Assembly: GCF_003201355.1 (NCBI RefSeq)
Contig: NZ_QICL01000007.1
Location: 109,690-173,689 of the forward strand
DNA length: 64,000 nt
Source: Indolivaga alginatilytica
GTDB lineage: Bacteria > Bacteroidota > Bacteroidia > Bacteroidales > Dysgonomonadaceae
Reading direction: 5' to 3'
Part shown: in pieces, positions 9,283 through 18,288 of the stretch
Position numbering within the stretch: position 1 is the first letter of the stretch
Layout of the letters: each line of letters starts with the position of its first letter
The notes under the pieces: model-generated
What the model was told of the DNA's origin: nothing
The model's database searches: none
Seen by the model: only the letters and a program-made list of their open reading frames with translations
Program-made: the position numbers and the translations under genes

Positions 9283-10101
9283 ATGAGTCATAACTTATTA
9301 AAGGGCAAAAGAGGTATCGTCTTTGGAGCTCTGAATGAAATGTCAATAGCATGGAAAGTTGCAGAAAAAGCTGTAGAGCAAGGAGCAACAATTACATTAT
9401 CAAATACTCCTATGGCAATGAGAATGGGAGAAACTAATGCATTGGCTGACAAATTAAAGGCAGAAGTGATTCCTGCGGATGCTACAATTGTAGAAGATCT
9501 TGAGCAAGTTTTTGCCAGATCGCAAGAAGTTCTAGGTGGTAAAATTGATTTTGTTCTTCACTCAATAGGTATGTCTCCAAACGTACGTAAAGGACGCGAT
9601 TACGATGACTTAGATTATAAGTTTTTAGATAAAACACTAGATATTTCGGCTGTTTCGTTCCATAAAATGATGCAGGTTGCGAAAAAAATGGATGCGATCG
9701 CCGAAGGTGGTTCGGTTTTAGCTCTTACTCATATTGCTGCACAACGTACCTTTGCAGGATATAACGATATGGCTGATGCGAAATCGTTGCTTGAATCGAT
9801 TGGTCGTAGCTTTGGTTATGTATATGGGCGTGATAAAGGCGTACGTGTAAATACTATCTCGCAATCCCCTACAATGACTACTGCAGGAGCAGGTATCGGA
9901 GGTATGGGTGGATTTCTTGAATTCGCCGAAAAAATGTCGCCTCTGGGCAATGCCAATGCTGAAGAATGTGCAGATTATTGTATCGTTATGTTCTCGGATT
10001 TGACTCGAAAGGTAACTATGCAAAATCTGTTTCACGATGGTGGTTTCTCTAATATGGGACTGACTATTGCCGTGATGGATGAGTTTAATGCAAATAAATA
10101 A
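9283..10101 (+). CDS. fabI: Enoyl-[acyl-carrier-protein] reductase (NADH)
   Basis: FabI catalyses the last reduction in each fatty-acid elongation cycle. The 272-residue short-chain dehydrogenase has the N-terminal nucleotide fold (GKRGIVFGALNEMSIAWKVAE, 8-28), the SIGMSPN segment and the catalytic Tyr160-x6-Lys167 pair characteristic of FabI. It is monocistronic: own upstream -7 box and a strong terminator after it. It is the usual target of triclosan-class inhibitors. Confidence 0.95.
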   Translation: MSHNLLKGKRGIVFGALNEMSIAWKVAEKAVEQGATITLSNTPMAMRMGETNALADKLKAEVIPADATIVEDLEQVFARSQEVLGGKIDFVLHSIGMSPNVRKGRDYDDLDYKFLDKTLDISAVSFHKMMQVAKKMDAIAEGGSVLALTHIAAQRTFAGYNDMADAKSLLESIGRSFGYVYGRDKGVRVNTISQSPTMTTAGAGIGGMGGFLEFAEKMSPLGNANAEECADYCIVMFSDLTRKVTMQNLFHDGGFSNMGLTIAVMDEFNANK

Positions 10102-10146
10102 GCCGGAAATTATTTTCTATAAAAATAATAAAAGTGCGTAAGCCTT

Positions 10147-10183
10147 AAGAGACAGAAAACAAGCGTTTTCTGTCTCTTTTTTT
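10147..10183 (+). terminator. Intrinsic terminator after fabI
   Basis: A 14-bp perfect stem (AAGAGACAGAAAAC with GTTTTCTGTCTCTT), AAGC loop, followed by a T-run. It begins about 45 nt after the fabI stop. Confidence 0.92.
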
Positions 10184-10268
10184 ATTATATTTGCGAAGTT
10201 GTAAAAAAAAATTAAAATAAGAAGAAAAGGACCCCTTTTCTGTAATAAGAAAAAGTTTAGTAATAATT

Positions 10269-10877
10269 ATGTTAATAAAGATATATCCCGAGAATCCGAA
10301 TCAAAAGGAAATCGATAAAGTGGTTAAGGTATTGCAGGATGGAGGATTGGTTATTTACCCGACCGATACAGTTTATGCCATCGGTTGTGATGCTCTGAAT
10401 GTAAGAGCTGTGGAGAAAATTTGTAAGATGAAAGGTATAAATCCGGCAAAGAGTAATCTGTCGATTATCTGCTACGATTTAAGTAATATCAGCGAATATG
10501 CAAAAGTGGATACCTCTACATTTAAGCTGATGAAAAAGAATCTTCCCGGAGCTTTTACTTTTCTTCTGAATACGACTTCATCGTTGCCTAAGATATACAA
10601 AGACAAAAAAACAGTAGGAATAAGAATACCCGACAATAATATCATTCGGGAGATTGTCAGGATTCTAGGTAATCCGGTTTTGACAACATCTGTTAAAAAT
10701 GACGATGAAATTATTGAATACTCAACGGACCCTGAACTTATAGAAGAAAGATATGAGAAAATAGTAGATCTTATTGTTGATGGGGGATATGGAGGTTTAG
10801 AGGCTTCAACCATAGTCGATTGTACGGATGGAGAGCCCCATGTTACCCGTCAGGGAAAAGGAGAGCTAATTTGGTAG
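10269..10877 (+). CDS. L-threonylcarbamoyladenylate synthase (Sua5/YciO/YrdC family)
   Basis: The family makes threonylcarbamoyl-AMP from threonine, bicarbonate and ATP, the first step of the universal t6A37 tRNA modification. The 202-residue YrdC-domain protein shows GGLVIYPTDTVYAIGCDA (25-42) and the KMKG substrate-binding loop (about 53-56), then TTSVKN and the C-terminal STIVDCTDG. It lacks the Sua5 C-terminal domain. Some YciO-like paralogues have other roles, so the exact reaction is probable rather than certain. A TATATTTG box at 10186-10193 lies 75 nt upstream. Confidence 0.88.
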   Translation: MLIKIYPENPNQKEIDKVVKVLQDGGLVIYPTDTVYAIGCDALNVRAVEKICKMKGINPAKSNLSIICYDLSNISEYAKVDTSTFKLMKKNLPGAFTFLLNTTSSLPKIYKDKKTVGIRIPDNNIIREIVRILGNPVLTTSVKNDDEIIEYSTDPELIEERYEKIVDLIVDGGYGGLEASTIVDCTDGEPHVTRQGKGELIW

Positions 10878-10899
10878 GCATAAATAAAATACGTATTTT
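10868..10899 (+). promoter_or_regulatory. Promoter for the first S41 lipoprotein
   Basis: TTTG at 10868-10871 and TATTTTTG at 10892-10899 are separated by 20 nt, a full Bacteroidetes promoter match. It overlaps the end of the preceding gene (stop at 10877). The expected start near 10904 rules out the GTG-like codon at 10899 and supports translation from the ATG at 10935. Confidence 0.75.
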
Positions 10900-10934
10900 T
10901 GCACCCAGCATTAATTATAATACGTAAAGAAAAT

Positions 10935-12335
10935 ATGAGAAAGAAACTTTTTACAATACTTACTATTGTTTTAGGAACTATGTTTATGGTATCCTGTGGT
11001 GGTGACGATCCAAAACCAAATCCGATTAGTCCGGGTGTTAATGAAGACATTTTGGGGATAATGAACAGAAACTACCTTTGGGCTCTACCTGCCGAACCTA
11101 ATATATATCAAGAAACAGAACCTTTTTTTACATCTTTACTGCATAAAAATGATGTTTATACTGATGGAGGTAAAACTTACAACTATTCAAGGATATCAGC
11201 TGTAAGCAATCAGACCGGTACTGTTTATGATCCGGGATTCGAATATGCGATTAACAATTATACCGGCGGTGTAACTTATTATGTTATTCTGTATGTAAAA
11301 CCGGGTACTTCTGCTGCAGACTATCTTTTACGAGGATTGTATATCACAACAGTTAACGGAACTGCAGTTACTGCAGCTAACGCTTCAACTTTGTTATATG
11401 ATGCGTATAGTAAGGGAGCAGATGTGAAGCTATCTATAAGAACTCCTCAGATTACAGCAGAAAGAACTATTACTATAAAACCATATGCAAATTATGTGGA
11501 AGCACCCTTGCATACTGCAAAAATGTTAACTGCAGGAACTCAAAAAGTGGGTTATGTATTTTATAATCATTTTTCATCGTCTACACCCGGAACGAGTGAC
11601 TATAAATATGATAATGCTTTAGCGGCTCAGCTGAATAAATTTAAAACTGACGGAGTAACCACTCTGGTGTTTGACCTTCGTTATAATTCAGGAGGGGGTA
11701 CTGCTGCTATTCAGGCATTAGGAAGTGCTTTGACAAAAAGTCGTGATACTACCAAACCTTTTATAGAGCAATTATTCCGTGCTGATTTGCCAAAGCCAAA
11801 TATTCCTTTAAATTTTGTAGATAAAACAGGAGGAAATACTGATATTCCTAAACTAGGAGATCAACTGCAAAAAATATATATTATTACAGGACAATCTACT
11901 GCAGGTATACCGGAAGCATTTATAAATGCGCTGAAAGCATATCGTTCGGATATTGTATTGGTGGGTGAGGCAACAAAGGGAAGAGCGGTAGCGACTAGTA
12001 GTACTCAGGATGCCTCGAAACAATGGAATTTACGACTTGCGCTTTCGTATCTGGCAGATGTAAATAAGAAGTATGACTATAATAATAAAGGATTTACACC
12101 CAATACTATAATAAAGGAGGTTCAGGCAAATGCTGATGCTAATAGTACTATCTTAGGCGAAATGGGAACTGATAAAGAGATTATTCTCTCTCAAATATTA
12201 GAGATGATCAACGGAAAAGAATTTGGACCTGCTTCCGGTACAAGATCATCCGCATTTGACCGAGAGGTGAAAACTTCATTGTTCAGAAGACCGGGTGCAA
12301 ATGAGTCAACAATAGACTTGATCAACCTTAATTAA
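10935..12335 (+). CDS. S41-family (C-terminal processing peptidase-like) lipoprotein, probably inactive
   Basis: This is a predicted lipoprotein of 466 residues with lipobox FMVSC (Cys21), a PDZ-like middle and an S41/tail-specific protease fold (FDLRYNSGGGT). The ATG at 10935 is chosen because it gives the signal peptide and follows the promoter. In active S41 enzymes the nucleophile is the first Ser of SASE and the base is the Lys of GEPTFGK. Here the equivalent segments read TAGIPEA and GEATKGR, so Ser is Gly and Lys is Arg. It may be a peptide-binding pseudoenzyme. The next gene is a paralogue with the dyad intact. Confidence 0.85.
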   Translation: MRKKLFTILTIVLGTMFMVSCGGDDPKPNPISPGVNEDILGIMNRNYLWALPAEPNIYQETEPFFTSLLHKNDVYTDGGKTYNYSRISAVSNQTGTVYDPGFEYAINNYTGGVTYYVILYVKPGTSAADYLLRGLYITTVNGTAVTAANASTLLYDAYSKGADVKLSIRTPQITAERTITIKPYANYVEAPLHTAKMLTAGTQKVGYVFYNHFSSSTPGTSDYKYDNALAAQLNKFKTDGVTTLVFDLRYNSGGGTAAIQALGSALTKSRDTTKPFIEQLFRADLPKPNIPLNFVDKTGGNTDIPKLGDQLQKIYIITGQSTAGIPEAFINALKAYRSDIVLVGEATKGRAVATSSTQDASKQWNLRLALSYLADVNKKYDYNNKGFTPNTIIKEVQANADANSTILGEMGTDKEIILSQILEMINGKEFGPASGTRSSAFDREVKTSLFRRPGANESTIDLINLN

Positions 12336-12366
12336 TAAAAGAAGACTTATAAATTAAGTAATATAG

Positions 12367-12403
12367 AAAAGTGGTGGAATCTTTATTGATTTCGCCACTT
12401 TTT
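12367..12403 (+). terminator. Intrinsic terminator after the first S41 gene
   Basis: A 15-bp stem with two wobble pairs (AAAAGTGGTGGAATC with GATTTCGCCACTTTT), TTTATT loop, then a short T-run. It separates transcription of the two S41 paralogues. Confidence 0.85.
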
Positions 12404-12431
12404 GTATTCATAAATGTATCGTTTTCTTAAT

Positions 12432-12462
12432 TTTGTAAACAAAGATTAAATCTTTATATTTG
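12432..12462 (+). promoter_or_regulatory. Promoter for the second S41 lipoprotein
   Basis: TTTG at 12432-12435 and TATATTTG at 12455-12462 are separated by 19 nt. It lies after the terminator of the first paralogue and 67 nt before the next ATG. Confidence 0.75.
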
Positions 12463-12528
12463 CGAGTATCTGAATCCTAATGGAAAAGCAGATTTAAGCA
12501 AACCGGAATCATTCTAAAAATTACATTT

Positions 12529-14025
12529 ATGAAGATAGGGTATTCGTTATTATTAGTGGCTTGTATAAGTCTGTCGCTCTTCACTTCCTGTGAAGATAAG
12601 AAAGAAAATAAGGATGGAGAAGATCCTTCGTTAACAGATAACGAATATGTTAATAAGTGGATCTATGAGGAGATGGACGAATGGTATCTGTGGCGTGACC
12701 GAATGCCGGATGAAAGTAAACTTAATTTCGATTCGGATCCTACAACCTTTTTCAAGAGTCTTTTATATGCTCAAGAGAGTGCAAAAGGGTATACGTTTTC
12801 AACGATAGAAAGTACTCATGATAATATGCTGAAATCGACTAGCTTGGATAATAATACAGTATCGTCTAATTTGGGTTTTGAATATGTTCCGGCTACAACA
12901 GGTCTGGCTGATAATCCGGTTGCCTTTATAGTGGTTTATATCAATAAAGGCACAAATGTGGCAGCCCAAGGGGAACTGAAAAGAGGAGATATTATTTTGA
13001 AAGTGGATGATAAGGCAATCACAATGGATAATTATCAAACAATTTTATATCAGAATAAGCCTGCTTATAAGTTGGGATTCCTTGATAATACCACTTCTAA
13101 AACAATAACTGTTACTGCTGATTATGAAGAGAATCCTGTGTTTCTGGATTCTATCTATATTGTGAATAACCGAAAAATAGGCTATTTGGTTTATAATTCC
13201 TATGAGATGGGAGACAAGGCCAAACGTGCCTATGATGTGCAGGTAGCCCAGGTATTAACCAAGTTTCAACAGCAGGGTGTTACTGATCTGGTACTGGATT
13301 TGCGCTATAATTTAGGTGGGTATCTTGAATCTGCTAAGGTGCTTTGCAGTGCATTGGTTCCTAATAGAAGTACGAAGAATATACTTCAGATAAGCAGTTA
13401 TAATTCGGTTAAGCAAGCCCAATTCGATGCTTTACCCGATAATAATGCGACGAAAATAGAATATCTATATGATTATTTTGTTGATAATGTTGTAAACTTC
13501 ACTACCGGAGGTACTTTAACTTCAATACCTAAACTGGGGGATCAACTAAATAGTGTATATATAATAGGAACCGGTAATACGGCATCGGCAAGTGAAATGA
13601 CTATAAATGCACTTACTCCGTATCTAAAAGAAGCCGGAAAGAATATTGTCAGGGTCGGAGAAACCACTATGGGAAAAAATGTGGGGTCATCACCTATCTC
13701 TAAAGATAATGATACCCGGAATACGTATGTATTGCACCCTATTTCATTTAAAACACACAACAAAAATAAAGAGTCTAATTATGCCTCAGGATTTGAACCT
13801 GATATACAAGCTGATGACTTTGAATTGCTATTCGCTCAGGGAGGGTTAAAACCTTTGGGAGATAAAAATGAAACTATGTTGAATGTTGCAATCTCCGATA
13901 TTACGGGTGCTGCCAGAAACCGAAGTGCGGCAATAAGCAATATTACCTATAAGAAATTACGGGGATCATCTCTGGAACGTAAGCCGACCGCTTATCAGTT
14001 GATAAGTAGACAAGTAGACAAGTAA
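12529..14025 (+). CDS. S41-family C-terminal processing peptidase-like lipoprotein
   Basis: The 498-residue product has a lipobox LFTSC (Cys21), an N-terminal helical segment (YVNKWIYEEMDEWYLWRD), a PDZ-like domain (LKRGDIILKVDDKAI) and the S41 core: DLRYNLGG, then TASASEM with the expected nucleophile Ser, and TTMGKN with the expected Lys. Such envelope lipoproteins may cleave unfolded or C-terminally tagged proteins in the periplasm or at the surface; substrate unknown. The last codons run into an AAGTAGAC-type tandem repeat (about 14002-14040). Confidence 0.9.
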   Translation: MKIGYSLLLVACISLSLFTSCEDKKENKDGEDPSLTDNEYVNKWIYEEMDEWYLWRDRMPDESKLNFDSDPTTFFKSLLYAQESAKGYTFSTIESTHDNMLKSTSLDNNTVSSNLGFEYVPATTGLADNPVAFIVVYINKGTNVAAQGELKRGDIILKVDDKAITMDNYQTILYQNKPAYKLGFLDNTTSKTITVTADYEENPVFLDSIYIVNNRKIGYLVYNSYEMGDKAKRAYDVQVAQVLTKFQQQGVTDLVLDLRYNLGGYLESAKVLCSALVPNRSTKNILQISSYNSVKQAQFDALPDNNATKIEYLYDYFVDNVVNFTTGGTLTSIPKLGDQLNSVYIIGTGNTASASEMTINALTPYLKEAGKNIVRVGETTMGKNVGSSPISKDNDTRNTYVLHPISFKTHNKNKESNYASGFEPDIQADDFELLFAQGGLKPLGDKNETMLNVAISDITGAARNRSAAISNITYKKLRGSSLERKPTAYQLISRQVDK

Positions 14026-14040
14026 ACGAGTAAACAAGTT
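14002..14040 (+). repeat. AAGTAGAC/AAGTAAAC tandem octamer cluster
   Basis: The end of the second S41 gene and the following bases read as degenerate octamers (AAGTAGAC, AAGTAGAC, AAGTAAAC, GAGTAAAC, AAGT). The reverse complement of the same pattern occurs at 31499-31527. The cluster encodes the final residues SRQVDK and extends into the spacer. Confidence 0.75.
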
Positions 14041-14095
14041 TAGAATCTCGTTTGCCGTTAAGAATAAATTAAAAGATATAAGACCGCATAGAGCT

Positions 14096-16540
14096 ATGAA
14101 AGTAATGAAATTTGGCGGAACGTCTTTAGGTTCTGCTCAAAATATATTGAATGTAAAGAAGATAATAGATGCTGAAAAAGGCTCTTTAGTGATTGTTGCA
14201 TCTGCTTTTGGAGGAATAACGGACAAACTGATGTCTACCTCTTTGCTTGCTGCGGATGGAAACGCCCTTTATGAGACTGGTTTTAGAGAAATAATAGAGA
14301 GACATTTTTCGATAATTAAAGATATACACTTCGATGAAAAAACGGAGGGCGATTTGTTATCGAAGATCAATGTATTATTGGATGAACTGAGTAATATATA
14401 TAAAGGTGTTTATCTGATAAATGATTTGTCGCAACGTACATCTGATAAGATTGCAAGTTATGGCGAAAGGCTGTCTTCTTTGATTATCAGTTATGTGCTG
14501 AATGATTTTGAATATCTGGATGCTATTCAGTTGATAAAGACAAATTCGGCTTTCGGAAAGCATACTCCCGATATAGAGCTTTCGAGTTCTTTGATAAAGA
14601 ATGCCTTTGCGACTTCGTCGGGCAAAGTATTGGTAGCCGGCTTTATTTCTGCTTGTAAATCCCGTAACGAGATTACTAATCTGGGTAGAGGAGGTTCCGA
14701 TTATACTGCTGCCATATTTGCTTCGGCTCTCGATGCTGATGTACTGGAAATATGGACGGATGTGGATGGTTTTATGTCTGCCGATCCCAAAGTGATCAGC
14801 GGTGCTTATGTGATCGAACATCTGACGTTTACCGAAGCTACAGAGTTGTGTAATTTCGGTGCAAAGGTGATATATCCTCCTACGATATTTCCTGTTTATC
14901 ATAAGAATATACCTATCCGTATTAAGAACACCTTCCATCCCGAATTGCCGGGAACATTTATATCCCATGATGGGGGCGAGAATAAACGCAAAGCATTGAT
15001 AAAGGGCATCTCCTCCATCGATGATACTTGCCTGCTTACAGTGCAGGGACTAGGTATGGTGGGTATTATAGGTGTCAATTACCGTATCTTCAGGGCTTTG
15101 GCGAAAAATGCAATCAGTGTGTTTTTAGTGTCTCAGGCTTCGTCTGAAAATAGTACATCGATCGGGGTTCGCTCTGTGGATGCAGATTTGGCTTCACAGG
15201 TATTGGAAGAAGAATTTGCTAACGAGATAGCTTTAGGCAGTATCAACAGGGTGCAGTTGGAGCGCGATCTGGCAACGGTTTCTATTGTTGGCGAAAATAT
15301 GAAATATACTCCTGGTATTGCAGGGAAGTTATTCGAAACTTTAGGTAAAAGCGGTATCAGTGTAGTTGCTTGTGCCCAAGGTGCTTCGGAGGTAAATATC
15401 TCTTTTGTTATTAAGAATAAATATTTGAGAAAAGCGCTGAACTCGATTCACGATTCATTCTTTTTATCTGAATATAAAGTTCTGAATCTGTTTATTGTAG
15501 GATGTACCGGTATTGTCGGTGGTCATTTGATCGAGCAGATAAAGAAGCAACAACCCAAACTAAAACAGCAATATTCCCTGAAGCTGAATGTGGCAGGCGT
15601 TGCAAACGGACGTAAAGCGTTGTTCTGCCGTGAGGGTATCGATCTGGATAATTACAGGGAGCTTCTCGATAAGGAGGGTATAGCCAGTTCGCCTACTATC
15701 TTGCAGGATAAGGTGTTGGATATGAATATTTTCAATGCTGTGTTTGTCGATTGTACAGCAAGTGAAACTGTTGCTTCGCTGTATGATGGTTTGTTGGGAA
15801 ATAATGTTTCGGTGGTTACTGCCAATAAGATTGCAGCATCATCGGCTTATGATAATTATCTGAAATTAAAGAATACGGCTCGCGAACGTAATGTGAAATT
15901 CTTGTTTGAAACGAATGTGGGTGCAGGGCTCCCCATTATCAATACAATGAACTCGCTTACCAATTCGGGCGATAAGATTATAAAAATAGAAGCTGTCTTG
16001 TCGGGTACTCTGAATTTTATATTCAATACCATCAGTAAGGATATTCCCTTTAGTAAGGCTGTAAAGATGGCTAAAGAGGCGGGATATGCCGAGCCTGACC
16101 CGCGTGTCGATTTATCGGGACAGGATGTAATCCGTAAACTGGTTATTCTTAGTCGTGAAGCAGGATATAGAGTGGAACAAAAAGATGTGAAAGTAAAATT
16201 ATTTATTCCTCAGAAATATTTTGACGGAACCCTCGATGAGTTCTGGGCCAGTATCAATGAAGTGGATAGGGGTTTCGAAGAAAGACGTCAAAATCTGGAA
16301 GTGGAAGGAAAGCGTCTTCGCTTTGTTGCCAGATATGAAGACGGCAAATGCGAAATGGGCTTGCAGGAAGTAGATATGAGCCATCCGTTCTATGATTTGG
16401 AGGGAAGTAATAATATAATTCAGATTACAACCGAGCGTTACAATGAATATCCGATGATTATAAAAGGGTATGGTGCAGGAGCAAGTGTAACTGCGGCAGG
16501 GGTGTTTTCGGATATTATAAGTATTGCCAATGTGAGATAA
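14096..16540 (+). CDS. thrA: Bifunctional aspartate kinase / homoserine dehydrogenase I
   Basis: ThrA catalyses the first and third steps from aspartate to homoserine, feeding threonine, methionine and, via the kinase, lysine and diaminopimelate. The 814-residue fusion has an aspartokinase domain (MKVMKFGGTSLGSAQN, 1-16; to about 290), two ACT regulatory domains (about 310-460), and a homoserine dehydrogenase with NAD-binding IVGCTGIVGGHLIEQ (about 465-480) and catalytic region LSGTLNFIFNTI. Threonine feedback via the ACT domains is likely. Homoserine kinase and threonine synthase genes, often adjacent in this phylum, do not follow here. Confidence 0.97.
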   Translation: MKVMKFGGTSLGSAQNILNVKKIIDAEKGSLVIVASAFGGITDKLMSTSLLAADGNALYETGFREIIERHFSIIKDIHFDEKTEGDLLSKINVLLDELSNIYKGVYLINDLSQRTSDKIASYGERLSSLIISYVLNDFEYLDAIQLIKTNSAFGKHTPDIELSSSLIKNAFATSSGKVLVAGFISACKSRNEITNLGRGGSDYTAAIFASALDADVLEIWTDVDGFMSADPKVISGAYVIEHLTFTEATELCNFGAKVIYPPTIFPVYHKNIPIRIKNTFHPELPGTFISHDGGENKRKALIKGISSIDDTCLLTVQGLGMVGIIGVNYRIFRALAKNAISVFLVSQASSENSTSIGVRSVDADLASQVLEEEFANEIALGSINRVQLERDLATVSIVGENMKYTPGIAGKLFETLGKSGISVVACAQGASEVNISFVIKNKYLRKALNSIHDSFFLSEYKVLNLFIVGCTGIVGGHLIEQIKKQQPKLKQQYSLKLNVAGVANGRKALFCREGIDLDNYRELLDKEGIASSPTILQDKVLDMNIFNAVFVDCTASETVASLYDGLLGNNVSVVTANKIAASSAYDNYLKLKNTARERNVKFLFETNVGAGLPIINTMNSLTNSGDKIIKIEAVLSGTLNFIFNTISKDIPFSKAVKMAKEAGYAEPDPRVDLSGQDVIRKLVILSREAGYRVEQKDVKVKLFIPQKYFDGTLDEFWASINEVDRGFEERRQNLEVEGKRLRFVARYEDGKCEMGLQEVDMSHPFYDLEGSNNIIQITTERYNEYPMIIKGYGAGASVTAAGVFSDIISIANVR

Positions 16541-16567
16541 TATGGTATTTAATTTTAAACCGTTTGA

Positions 16568-17455
16568 ATGAAAAAGTCAATCACATATCTACCATCAGCC
16601 AATCAGCGGGATTTGCATTATATTGTTGAATCTGTCCTGACACGGGTTAAGCAAACCGAAATGATAATTCTTTTTGGCAGCTATGCCCGTAACGATTTTG
16701 TTGTATATGATGAAAAATATGAATTTGGCAAGATTCAGTTTTATGTAAGTGATTATGATATATTGGTTGTTACAAGCGGTATATCAGATGGTATTGCAGG
16801 TAAAGCACTGGATAATATAGAAGTCCAGTACTACAATCGGGCAAAGGATCCTGACAGGCAGCCTCCTGTTCAGTTTATAACTATTGATATGAAGAAATTG
16901 AACAAGGAACTGAAAGAGGGCAGGTATTTCTATACGCAGATAAAACAGGAAGGTGTAATTCTATATGATAGTGGAAACCATAAGTTAGCTCGCAGACGCA
17001 AACTTAATTTTGAAGAAATAAAACAGCAGGCACAAGAGTATTTTAATGAGAAATTTGAAAAAGGAAATTTCTTTTTTGATGATGCAATAGCAAATAATGA
17101 AAAAAAACGTTTTCAAATGGTTTCGTTTTATTTACATCAAGCCTGCGAAAATTATTTTTATACCATACGTTTGGTCTATACTCAGCAGAATAGTAAACAG
17201 CATAACTTAACAAAGTTACTAAACTCGGTAAAGAAATATTCTACTGATTTTGTAAAAGTATTCCCACAAGATACTCCGGAAGAAAAACGACTTTTCGAAC
17301 TTATCAAGGCGGCGTATGTGAATGGTCGCTACGATCCCGACTTTGTAGTTACCAAAGAGGATATTGATGCGTTAGTTCCGAAAGTGGAGTTATTGAGAGA
17401 TATTACAAAACGAATTTGTGAGGAGAAGATTAAGGAGTATGGGGAAATTGAGTGA
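16568..17455 (+). CDS. Nucleotidyltransferase-HEPN fusion protein
   Basis: The 295-residue protein joins an N-terminal minimal nucleotidyltransferase domain (GSYAR at 37-41, SDYDILV at 61-67) to a C-terminal HEPN domain (about 140-290, with LHQACENYFYTIRLVYTQ). When encoded separately, MNT and HEPN pairs form toxin-antitoxin modules in which the MNT modifies the HEPN RNase. The fused form is common in Bacteroidetes and its function is not established. It begins 27 nt after thrA. A decayed copy of its C-terminus lies at 18022-18189. Confidence 0.88.
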   Translation: MKKSITYLPSANQRDLHYIVESVLTRVKQTEMIILFGSYARNDFVVYDEKYEFGKIQFYVSDYDILVVTSGISDGIAGKALDNIEVQYYNRAKDPDRQPPVQFITIDMKKLNKELKEGRYFYTQIKQEGVILYDSGNHKLARRRKLNFEEIKQQAQEYFNEKFEKGNFFFDDAIANNEKKRFQMVSFYLHQACENYFYTIRLVYTQQNSKQHNLTKLLNSVKKYSTDFVKVFPQDTPEEKRLFELIKAAYVNGRYDPDFVVTKEDIDALVPKVELLRDITKRICEEKIKEYGEIE

Positions 17456-17543
17456 AAGCTCTATTATTTGGAGAAAAAACAGAATATAATATTTGCCCCA
17501 TTGGATAAGTTACATACTTTATTTGTAAGAGAAGATTTCATGT

Positions 17544-18023
17544 ATGAATATTAAATTTAAAAAGGTAAGTGATTTCAAGCGAGGAATACTTTTTGACTTA
17601 TTGAAAAATGCGTATTCATTCGACTGTAAGTATGAACGAATCTGCATTGCTGATTGGCTATTTTTTGATAACTTCTTCTTTGATAACCTGCAAATTGCAG
17701 ATAAGTGTGGGTTTGTCACAACATTAAATGATGAAGCTATCGGATTTGTTTCATGGGATCCGAGAAAAATGCCTGAATATACAGAAATTGGACATAACTG
17801 TATCGCTTCAAGGTATAAAGGCTGTGGATATGGTAAAATCCAACTTCAAGAAGCGGTTAATAGAATTGTCCAAAATAATCCGCAAAAAATTATTGTAACC
17901 ACAAATAGTGATCTTATACCTGCTCAACGAATGTATGAGAGCATTGGATTCACAATATCTCAAAAAAGAATAGAGCCGGATACCTCAGAGTTTGAACTCA
18001 TTAATTATGAATTGCTCATCTGA
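17544..18023 (+). CDS. GNAT-family N-acetyltransferase
   Basis: A 159-residue GNAT protein. The acetyl-CoA-binding segment is visible (ASRYKGCGYGKIQLQEAVN, about 91-109), followed by the C-terminal AQRMYESIGF motif typical of the fold. Substrate unknown. It is sandwiched between the intact nucleotidyltransferase-HEPN gene and the HEPN-tail remnant, which starts at its stop codon. This suggests the gene moved into, or was left behind by, a duplicated nucleotidyltransferase-HEPN locus. Confidence 0.88.
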   Translation: MNIKFKKVSDFKRGILFDLLKNAYSFDCKYERICIADWLFFDNFFFDNLQIADKCGFVTTLNDEAIGFVSWDPRKMPEYTEIGHNCIASRYKGCGYGKIQLQEAVNRIVQNNPQKIIVTTNSDLIPAQRMYESIGFTISQKRIEPDTSEFELINYELLI

Positions 18024-18189
18024 AATTATAGATTTTATCGAAACTACTTGTATAAAAGGTAGATACGACCATTGTTTTACAGCCACCGGAGAGGATATTG
18101 ATGCCCTTGTTCCCAAAGTAGAGTAACTTCGGGATATTACTAAAGATATTTGTGAGGAGAAGATCAAGGAATACGGAGAGAAAGATTAG
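18022..18189 (+). pseudogene. Remnant of a second nucleotidyltransferase-HEPN gene (C-terminus only)
   Basis: Reading from 18022 the frame gives EIIDFIETTCIKGRYD, then GEDIDALVPKVE, an in-frame TAA at 18124-18126, then LRDITKDICEEKIKEYGEKD and a stop at 18187-18189. The last part is nearly identical to the C-terminus of the intact gene at 16568-17455 (EDIDALVPKVELLRDITKRICEEKIKEYGEIE). The N-terminal two-thirds is absent. It is a pseudogene tail, not a live gene. Confidence 0.88.
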
Positions 18190-18288
18190 CATAAAACCAG
18201 TCTTTAATACTGACTTAGATTCAAATAATAACCGGTCAAAAGTTCTATTGATAAAATAATGCCAATCAGTATTTGAATTATCAGTAAT

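Noticed and set aside
10899..10934. Upstream start for the first S41 lipoprotein
   Set aside because: It overlaps the -7 box, and the ATG at 10935 gives a proper lipoprotein signal.
17985..18167. Minus-strand frame over the GNAT end and the HEPN remnant
   Set aside because: The plus-strand reading matches a known neighbour protein; the minus frame has no support.
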